A program made the translations under genes and the position numbers. Positions 53,935 to 61,740 of a DNA stretch of 64,000 nucleotides are shown here, in pieces (the stretch's first letter is position 1; each line of letters starts with the position of its first letter). The notes beneath the pieces were generated by a model, which did no database searches, was not told the DNA's origin, and was given only the letters and a program-made list of their open reading frames with translations. Source of the DNA: Rebecca billardiae RCC1528 (taxonomy: Eukaryota > Haptophyta); assembly GCA_965240325.2 (NCBI GenBank), contig OZ251223.1, positions 2,046,001 to 2,110,000 of the forward strand, read 5' to 3'.

Positions 53935-56900
53935 TTTTTTTAATTCCCCTTTATAACGGGCTCCGGGTGATCAGGCTGGCGGCCGAAGCCTCCAGCCCTA
54001 CCCTGGCCAGCCCCCAACCAACCACCACCCTCACCCAACCTCAAACCACTGACCGAGACACCTAGTGTCTTGACACCACTCCACTGTGAACAGCCCGCCT
54101 CCAGAGGGGGCGGGGGTATGCCATTGCCAACAGCATACGAGCCCAACACTGTGGGGTGGTCCCAGGTACAAGCAGTGTACGGCCTTGCAATTCAAGATCA
54201 TCGAGTTTGAGCCGAGTCGGCAGCAGGGGCACCCCCTAGGGTGCCCCAGTGTGGGCAGAGGGCCAGCCACTAGCCGATCCCTGCGCGGGGAAGGGAGCTG
54301 AGGGGACTGTCATCGAGCCCAGTAGCTGGGCAGGGGTCTGGGCCACTGGCCCTGGCAGCGAGGCGCCTGTATTTCACTCGTGCAGCTATGGAGGCAGAGG
54401 GTGTCATGTCAGACATGTGTGCTACATCGGGCATCAAGTCCGGGCGTGGGCCGCTGTAGGAAGCAAGCAAAGTGGTGGCGATGGCTAATACGCCTGGGGA
54501 GGTGTCGTTCGCTCGCCTCTTCCTGCTGCGCTGTGCAGGGGGTAGCGTGCTCCGCTGCGGCACATTTGCCTGGCGGGGTGGGCAGTGTCGTTTGGGCGGG
54601 GGGCTGTCCTGCTGCGCTTGACTAGGAGGAGGCAGCCCGCGCCTGGGGGCTGCCGGTGGCCTGGCAGAGCCAGCAGGCGGCTGTGCGGCCTGCTGTCCAG
54701 TGTCTGACTGTGTAAGGTCGCTATGAGCTCCGTTACCAGTGTGACTGCCAGCAGCCGGGTCTGCCTCCATCTCAGGGCCCCCATGTGTCAACATATTGTC
54801 CGGCGGACCCACATTGCTGCGAGCCAGCGGGGTGGCATATTGGAGCGGCCATGCCACAAGAGGTGTGGCAGGCTGCAGAGGCCACGCAATCACCATGGGG
54901 AGGGGGCGAGCACGCTGAAGGGGCCACGCCTGCGAGAGTGACTGGGGGCGCACGTGGTGACCGCGCGCTATGGGCTGGTGCAGGTTGGCCTGCCCCGCGC
55001 CTGCCTGCCAGCCCTGGCCAGCCTGGGCAGGGGGTTGCTGCTGGATGACAGGTGGTCCTTGCAACTGATTATTCATGGCAATCGCCCCTCCTGGGCCTGC
55101 CTGTGCCTGTGGGGGTGGGGGCTGCCCCCCTGGGCCGTGCCTAGGCGGCGGCCGAAGCTCCCTGGCATGTCTAAGGAGACGTCCTGCCTTCGACAGCTGG
55201 GAGTCCACGTCCTTGCGGGCCTGCATGATGCCTAGCCCTGCCTTCAGTAAGGCCACGTGCATGGTCCTGCCGAGATGCACGTTGCCCCCCACAGTGGTCT
55301 TCAGTGTGCTGGGCACCCTGCCCATGAGAGCAGCCCCAGAGCACACGTGACGTGCCAAGTTCCATGCTGCAGCCTGTTCCTGCATGAATGGCTCAATTAC
55401 ATGCGATACGCTTCTGGCAGCAGCCATTCGGTAGGCATCGACCTCAGGGCACTCAGAGAAGAGGTGGTGCTCAGTATCTGGCGCTGGATGTAGCAGTGGA
55501 GCATGATCGCAGAGGGGGCAGGCATCGCTAAATGCCGCCCCCGACTGGAATCGCACAGAGAGCAACGTCGGGTCTCGCAAGGCAGCAGGCTGCAGGAACT
55601 CATATCCGTGGTGGAGTATGTAGTAGGCAGGCACAGTGTTGGCCTGCCAGGTCCGTAGTACGCCAGTGGAGGCCTCTGGCCACACGCCGGTCCATTCACC
55701 CACCACGTCACAGCTGGACTTGGTGACTTGCAGGTGGGTTGCCCTTTGCGATAGCACACTGTCATACACAAGGGGCTTGATTCGGCCTGCCACTGGCTCT
55801 CCATCGGCCAGCTGTACCATTGCATGGGAACCCGCATTTGGGTGGCCACCTCTCTTGTGAGTCACACAGGGGGTTGCGGGGTCAGAGCAGCAGAGCTTGG
55901 CCCCCGCATCGCTGCATGCGTTGAGCAGGGTTTTGGGGTTCATCCCTGCTTGGCGCAAAGCCGCCACACTGTGTTGGCTGACAGTGCAGTGCTGGTCCCC
56001 CAGGTTGTGTGTGAGGCTGAGGTGTCGCGCAGCAGCATCGTCACCAGAGTGCGCCTTGACATGCTCGAATGAAGTGGTGCTGCCATGCCGCAAGCGGCGC
56101 CAGCCCACCAGGCTCATGACCCTGGCGATGTATGGGGCGTACGCGTGGTGCCCCTGCCGAAGCCGTCGGTCCCAGGGGTCGTTTTGCCACATTTCGGCGG
56201 CCTTTACCATTTCCTGCAGGTCAGTGCACACCAGCAGGTTGGCTGTGGGGTCTATCTGCACCAATGCATCTGTGATGGCCATGAATTCGGCTGGGCCTGG
56301 TGCCTGGTGCCCCGCGAACTTGGAGCAATACACATGCACAGGGGCAGTGTAATTGTTGCCGTTGAAGAAGGAAAAGGCACACGCGGCCTGCCCGTTCTCT
56401 GCATCGAATGAGCCGTCCGTGGCCACCATTAGCATGCCAGGCACAGGAAGTGCAGGCAGATGGCGGGGATTGGGTGGGTCACAGACAGTACGCTTGGCGG
56501 CAGGCACGTGCCCCAGGTACCTGTAGTAGCTCTGGTCGGTCAGGACTGCCCTCAGCATATCCCTCACTGCCAGTATCACCGCCGGGCGGGACCTATGTGG
56601 CAGTGAGGACAGCTCCGCATAGAACGCAGTGGAGACCATCTGTCTTGGTGGCTGTTGCATGAGCACACCTAGCAACACGTGCTGGGTACCGTCCACCAGT
56701 GAGTGCTCGATCCGGCTGAGCATCTCTCCGTTCGCGTCAGGAAGGCCGTGTGGTGCCAAGCAGGGGAGGGCAGCTGCCCCTGGCATTGCGGCGAGTCTTG
56801 TATATGCCCTGTGGGTCCGGTTTGTGGCCAGCATCCCGAGCCCGGGGGCCAGCTGCTGCATCAGCTTGCTGCCGAGATTCACTTCGGATGGGAGCAGTGC

Positions 56901-57550
56901 CCACCCCATGCGTCGTACAGAATTTCTCCTGGTGACGATGGTGGAGGCAAATGTAGAGGCGCCGCGTACGCGCGCCCGTGCTGGGTGCTCTACTGATTGC
57001 AGGGCACCCATGGCTGCCATGGACGTGCGCGCACATAGCCCACGTGGGTCATCTGCCAGGAAGTGGTAGTACGCGTGTGCCTGGACACTCTCCAGGTGCG
57101 CATGTAGATTGATGAGGCCTAGGCCCAGGAACTGGGGAGGAAAGCACGCTGCTTCGTATGCGATGCGCCCTGGCAGGGCAGCACTCCTGACCACTGGCTC
57201 CACCATGAGGCTTTGCAGCTGGTTGAGTCTGCCCCTGGACATGCCAACCACCTCGTAGAAGTAGAATAATATCGACGTGACATCCCACACAGTGAGCAGC
57301 TTTTTGGTCTCGGTGCAGCAGTCAGCTGCCTGCACCCGCGCGGCGGCTTTGGCCACTCTGGCCTTGAGACTGGCGAACATCCTGTCAGTTGCCAGATGAA
57401 TGTTGGTCACCACCCCTGCATACGTGAAGTATTCGCCATCCTGCAACGTGTCTATGAGAGCAGCTTGTCCAGTTGCCCTGTTGATGACCTGTATTGGGTC
57501 CACCTGTGCGTGCCCAGGGGGCACATACACTGCCACCTTGGATTTGGGGT
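53935..57550 (-). mobile_element. 5'-truncated LINE (non-LTR retrotransposon), copy A
   Basis: Minus-strand copy of about 3.6 kb ending in GGGGAATTAAAAAAAA at 53935. It starts within the end of the RT domain, so RT core and endonuclease are missing. Confidence 0.8.
54270..57536 (-). CDS. LINE ORF: RT thumb remnant, RNase H and CCHC-type region (5'-truncated)
   Basis: About 1088 codons are open without an ATG start; a stop lies just upstream of 57536, so the 5' end is a truncation point. The beginning (TYAGVVTNIHLATDRMFASL, later LNQLQSLMVEPVV) matches the region after the RT palm in LINEs. An RNase H domain follows with Asp in VATDGSF (about 56415), Glu in GPAEFMAI, Asp in LVCTDLQEM and His in EHVKAHSGDD, as in LINE clades that carry RNase H. 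Next is a Cys/His cluster (CPLCDHAP ... EHHLFSECP, about 55440-55520), like the zinc-binding segment of plant-type LINEs. The C-terminal third is Pro/Gln/Gly-rich. Without the RT palm it cannot copy itself. The frame itself is intact, so truncation was probably recent. Confidence 0.8.
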   Translation of the reverse strand: MAVYVPPGHAQVDPIQVINRATGQAALIDTLQDGEYFTYAGVVTNIHLATDRMFASLKARVAKAAARVQAADCCTETKKLLTVWDVTSILFYFYEVVGMSRGRLNQLQSLMVEPVVRSAALPGRIAYEAACFPPQFLGLGLINLHAHLESVQAHAYYHFLADDPRGLCARTSMAAMGALQSVEHPARARVRGASTFASTIVTRRNSVRRMGWALLPSEVNLGSKLMQQLAPGLGMLATNRTHRAYTRLAAMPGAAALPCLAPHGLPDANGEMLSRIEHSLVDGTQHVLLGVLMQQPPRQMVSTAFYAELSSLPHRSRPAVILAVRDMLRAVLTDQSYYRYLGHVPAAKRTVCDPPNPRHLPALPVPGMLMVATDGSFDAENGQAACAFSFFNGNNYTAPVHVYCSKFAGHQAPGPAEFMAITDALVQIDPTANLLVCTDLQEMVKAAEMWQNDPWDRRLRQGHHAYAPYIARVMSLVGWRRLRHGSTTSFEHVKAHSGDDAAARHLSLTHNLGDQHCTVSQHSVAALRQAGMNPKTLLNACSDAGAKLCCSDPATPCVTHKRGGHPNAGSHAMVQLADGEPVAGRIKPLVYDSVLSQRATHLQVTKSSCDVVGEWTGVWPEASTGVLRTWQANTVPAYYILHHGYEFLQPAALRDPTLLSVRFQSGAAFSDACPLCDHAPLLHPAPDTEHHLFSECPEVDAYRMAAARSVSHVIEPFMQEQAAAWNLARHVCSGAALMGRVPSTLKTTVGGNVHLGRTMHVALLKAGLGIMQARKDVDSQLSKAGRLLRHARELRPPPRHGPGGQPPPPQAQAGPGGAIAMNNQLQGPPVIQQQPPAQAGQGWQAGAGQANLHQPIARGHHVRPQSLSQAWPLQRARPLPMVIAWPLQPATPLVAWPLQYATPLARSNVGPPDNMLTHGGPEMEADPAAGSHTGNGAHSDLTQSDTGQQAAQPPAGSARPPAAPRRGLPPPSQAQQDSPPPKRHCPPRQANVPQRSTLPPAQRSRKRRANDTSPGVLAIATTLLASYSGPRPDLMPDVAHMSDMTPSASIAARVKYRRLAARASGPDPCPATGLDDSPLSSLPRAGIG

Positions 57551-57577
57551 AGCCCGGTTACCGTCCACGGCCCTTGG

Positions 57578-58672
57578 CGTATTAGCCATCGCCACCACTT
57601 TGCTTGCTTCCTACAGCGGCCCACGCCCGGACTTGATGCCCGATGTAGCACACATGTCTGACATGACCCCCTCTGCCTCCATACAGGCAATCGCGGGCAA
57701 TAAGGAGCTGTCACGTTAAGAAACTGGGGCTTGCTATCTGCGGATCTGGCCTAGAAACTGAGACTAGCGATTGGCTGGTTCGCTATACGCATAGGCACAC
57801 TAAGAAACCGGGACTACGTCGTCCCGGCTGACGACTACGAGTCGGGTCCGCCGAGGGCCTGGCCGAGGGCGAGGCGCAGTCGGCCAGTCGGCGACGCGGC
57901 GCGCGGCCCGACTACGAGTACAGGCCAAGTCCCGACTTCTCCTGATGACTGACTCCTGGCCAGTGCACCGCAGCATCCATGCAACATCATGCCAGATTTG
58001 CTCCAAAAAGGCCCAAAAATTTCTTCGGCCTCGCCGGCCGGGCCTAAAGACTCAGCGGGTGGCTCTGCCCCCCTGCGCCCCCCGCGCCTGCGCGGCGGGC
58101 GGACCTAGCGCTAAGAAACTGAGACTCCGTAGGCGCTCGGGCTACCGAACGGCTAAGAAACCGAGGCTAGCCGCGAGATCTCTGACTTCTTATTGCCCGC
58201 GATTGCCTGTAGCTGCACGAGTGAAATACAGGCGCCTCGCTGCCAGGGCCAGTGGCCCAGACCCCTGCCCAGCTACTGGGCTCGATGACAGTCCCCTCAG
58301 CTCCCTTCCCCGCGCAGGGATCGGCTAGTGGCTGGCCCTCTGCCCACACTGGGGCACCCTAGGGGGTGCCCCTGCTGCCGACTCGGCTCAAACTCGATGA
58401 TCTTGAATTGCAAGGCCGTACACTGCTTGTACCTGGGACCACCCCACAGTGTTGGGCTCGTATGCTGTTGGCAATGGCATACCCCCGCCCCCTCTGGAGG
58501 CGGGCTGTCCACAGTGGAGTGGTGTCAAGACACTAGGTGTCTCGGTCAGTGGTTTGAGGTTGGGTGAGGGTGGTGGTTGGTTGGGGGCTGGCCAGGGTAG
58601 GGCTGGAGGCTTCGGCCGCCAGCCTGATCACCCGGAGCCCGTTATAAAGGGGAATTTAAAAACAAGGGCCTG
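57578..58672 (+). mobile_element. 5'-truncated LINE copy B, interrupted by a MITE
   Basis: Plus-strand copy of the LINE 3' end, about 0.57 kb without the insertion. 57578-57683 and 58210-58672 together match the reverse complement of 53935-54490. It lies head to head with copy A, about 30 bp apart. Confidence 0.85.
57684..58209. mobile_element. 526-bp MITE, Tc1/mariner-like, TA target duplication
   Basis: Starts CAGGCAATCGCGGGCAATAA and ends with its exact inverted copy. TA is duplicated at 57682-57683 and 58210-58211. The uninterrupted site GCCTCCATAGCTGCAC survives in LINE copy A (about 54381-54395, minus strand). Five copies of TAAGAAAC(C/T)G-like motifs lie inside near the ends (about 57718, 57752, 57799, 58112, 58154). 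No transposase. Confidence 0.92.
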
Positions 58673-58774
58673 CAGTTTGCCGACGAGATGGCAGAGCGTG
58701 CGGTCAAGGGCGGTTGGTGCGGTTATCATAGTCGTTGGTGATGAATACTTACAACCCTGATCACTATCATACTG

Positions 58775-60165
58775 TATGGTTGTATAACCGCTCGGTTATG
58801 CGGGTATAACTCACCGGTAGCCCTCATGAGGGCGGGCTGGCAGCCCGGGTCCGGCTGCCCGAAGGTTTTCCGGTCGTCAAGCCGAGCCAGGCCCGGACAG
58901 GGGGTGGGCGCGGATCCGCGCAGTAGCTTGGCAAGCGATGCGCCTCTCTGCGCGCGCTCGCTGGCTGCATCCGCGGCTCGGCGGCCGGCGTGGCTGCTGG
59001 GTCACCGCGGCGCTGGTGGCTGCCCCTCCTCTGGGAGTTGTTTCTTCCAGGTGCGTGTGCGTCGGCGGTAGGCCGCCCTCAGCCCTCGCTCTCTCCACTC
59101 GTGCACCTGCCCTGCTTGCTGCCAACGCGCGATCGGGCTGTCTGTCGCTTCTGCTCGCTGCGAGGGCACCTCGGACCCCTCCGGGTGCTCTCTGCTTTCG
59201 ATGGGGGCGCCTCGGAACCGCTTCGAGGCGTCCCCGTCTGCAATCGTCCCATGCTCTGCTTTCGATGGGGGCGCCTCGGAACCGCTTCGGGGCGTCCCCG
59301 TCTGCAATCTTCTCATGCTCTGCTTTCGATGGGGGCGCCTCGGAACCGCTTCGGGGCGTCCCCGTCTGCAATCTTCTCATGCTCTGCTTTCGATGGGGGC
59401 GCCTCGGAACCGCTTCGAGGCGTCCCCGTCTGCAATCTCCGCATGCTCTGCTTTCGATGGGGGCGCCTCGGAACCGCTCCCAGGCGTCCCCGTCTGCAAT
59501 CTTCTCACGCTTCGCAGTCTCGCTTGCCTTCATCGCCTGGCGGGTGGGTGCTGCTCTCTCCTTCTCTGCCGCCTCCTCTGCAGTCTGCAGTGCACTGCTG
59601 TGTGTGGGGATGCGACCTGCTACCTTATCTGACGCTACGCGTGCGCGTGCGTGTCTCGCGCCTGCTTCCCGCCTGCGCCGCCGCCGCCGCGCATGTCTTT
59701 GTGCCTACTCGTCGCACTTACCGTCGGGTTCGTCCTCACACAATCCTGCGGGGAGCCCCTCTGGGCCTCGGCCGCCTTCGGTCCTCGCGCTACCCCTTCG
59801 GCGGCCTCGGCCTCTTCGGGCCCCCGGCCACCACCCCTACGGGGTGTGGCATTCCACACCTCCTTCTGGGTGGAGGCCCTCGAGGCCTCTGCCCCCTGCG
59901 GCGCCGCGCTCGGCCCAAACTTGCGTTGGGGGAGGGCGTCGGCTGCCAGCGCCTGCGGTCTATCTACGTGCTCCATCGAGTACTTCCTCTTCGGCGTCTA
60001 GGCGGTCGGCTTCTGTCGGCGTAGTTGCTCGAATGCATCGGCGAGTCCTTTCTGGTCGGCGTCGCATCCTGGACGGCTTCGGGGGTGTGACCTAGTCACC
60101 TCACGCGTTTATCAACGCGGCCCCCACCTCAATCTACTCTCATGTGGGTCTACCGAGTGAGTTAT
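58775..60165 (+). mobile_element. 1.39-kb repeat element E1
   Basis: Shares its first ~270 bp (from TATGGTTGTATAACCGCTCG) and last 55 bp (ATCAACGCGGCCCCCACCTC ... GAGTTAT) with E2 directly downstream. TATAACTCACCGGTAG near the left end and CTACCGAGTGAGTTAT at the right end are imperfect inverted repeats. The centre is unrelated to E2 and holds the 64-bp repeats. All three plus-strand frames are long, but none looks like a known protein. Confidence 0.65.
59190..59509 (+). repeat. Five tandem 64-bp repeats
   Basis: Units start at 59190, 59254, 59318, 59382 and 59446 (CTCTGCTTTCGATGGGGGCG ...). Each unit contains GGGGGCGCCTCG and CGAGGCGTCCCC, able to form a hairpin. 64 is not a multiple of three, so each frame cycles through three peptides. 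Confidence 0.95.
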
Positions 60166-61543
60166 GGTTGTATAACCGCTCGGTTATGCGGGTATAACTC
60201 ACCGGTAGCCCTCATGAGGGCGGGCTGGCAGCCAGGGTCCGGCTGCCCGAAGGTTTTCCGGTCGTCAAGCCGAGCCAGGCCCGGACAGGGGGTGGGCGCG
60301 GATCCGCGCAGTAGCTTGGCAAGCGATGCGCCTCTCTGCGCGCGCTCGCTGGCTGCATCCGCGGCTCGGCGGCCGGCGTGGCTGCTGGGTCACCGCGGCG
60401 CTGGTGGCTGCCCCTCCTCTGGGAGTTGTTTCTCCCTGCCCTCCCACCCGGCTGGTTGTGGGTGGGCATGGCCTGGGTGCGCGCGGTGTCTATCCCCTTA
60501 CCGCAGGTTGCTTCTATACGAAGCAAAGATGGGTTCGCCCCCGCGGGTGCGTGCTCGGCGGGCAGGTGGACGCCGCGAGAGGGCGCGCGATGACTGAGAG
60601 GCATCTTCGTGAGCATGTTCGTGGGCCACCCGAGCCTCATCGCCGCCGCCCTCCCCCTTCTCCGGTGCCACGGCGTCCAAACGGAGTGCCAAACGAGTGT
60701 TCGAGCACGCCCAGAAGCAAAGTTTCGAGGGGTGCTCAGTTCGCCTCTGAGGTGCTCGTATCGCTGCGGGATGGTGCCGCACGCGGTACCGCATCAGGCG
60801 GGGTGAAGGACGTCACCCGCCGGTCGGCTCTCGGGCTGCCAGTCAGTGCCTGTGGTGCTCGGACGCTGCTCTCCGAGCTCGAGATCCATCATGCGGCTTC
60901 CTGTGTGACGTCGGCAATGAGGAGGGTGTACTTGCGCAGCGGGGCGCGCGCGTCGCGCATGTGATCGACACCGAAACAGACGAAGAAACATGACCGCCCA
61001 TCCCGCCGAGCTCCTGGCTGACTTGCACTCGGCAATCACGCCGCGCGCGCGGCCTGCGGCTGCTGCGTGCGGCAAGCCGCCAAGCGTGTCACGCGTGACT
61101 GGCAGGTGAGTGAGTTCAGCGCGACGAGTCAGGTGAACGCGCGCAGACCAGCGCGTGCAGTACGTACACCGCCTACAGCCATCTCGACCGATCGCCTACC
61201 TGCCTGAAGCAGCTGCAAGGCGTGCAGCCGGGTGTCGCGGGCACACGGCCAGCCTGGCGGGGCACGACACGCCCGTACGGCAGCTCGGCGCGCTGCCGCG
61301 CGATGCCATCGTGGAGGCATTGTAGCTGGAGGGACCAGTCTGGCGGCTGTCTGAGGGTAGCTAGACCATGCCTGCACAGTGTCATGCGGCGTTCAGCGCC
61401 CAAAGGCGCCCTGACTGGCCGCAGGGCGCCCTCAGCGGACGCCGTCAACTTTGCTTCCATACGAAGCAAAGTGAACTGCGGTAAGGGGATCAACGCGGCC
61501 CCCACCTCAATCTACTCTCATGTGGGTCTACCGAGTGAGTTAT
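60163..61543 (+). mobile_element. 1.38-kb repeat element E2
   Basis: Same ends as E1, different centre. Inside, CCCCTTACCGCAGGTTGCTT at 60493 is roughly inverted near 61455-61488. Short frames only, no recognised protein. Confidence 0.65.
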
Positions 61544-61740
61544 AAAGCGGGTTGTTGATGGATATGGGTTTATCGGATGAGTATTAACCGAGTGGGTATT
61601 ATCATGATAGTCTCCTATCAGGCTATCAGCCTGACGACGATATTTTTATCTTCGCTTCGCGACACTATGCCCTCGCGGAGTCGCGGGCCCAGGCGGCGCC
61701 TCACAGCGCGGGGTCCACCTCAAGCTGGTAGTTGGGCGAC
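61544..61740. promoter_or_regulatory. Upstream region of the LRR/SPPP gene
   Basis: About 200 bp between the E2 end and the signal-peptide ATG. The first half is AT-richer (TTATCGGATGAGTATTAACC); probably contains the promoter, but no motif is decisive. Confidence 0.3.

Noticed and set aside
53935-58672. Single large DNA transposon with 550-bp inverted termini
   Set aside because: Both termini end in A-rich tails and the ORF is LINE RNase H, so two LINE copies are a simpler account.
59190-59509. CRISPR array
   Set aside because: Repeats are contiguous with no unique spacers, and the genome is eukaryotic. The 78-bp repeats at 48743 fail for the same reason.
58938-60095. 385-codon plus-strand frame in E1 as a gene
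   Set aside because: Openness comes from the 64-bp repeats, which are open in all frames; no domain, and the flanks are repeat ends.
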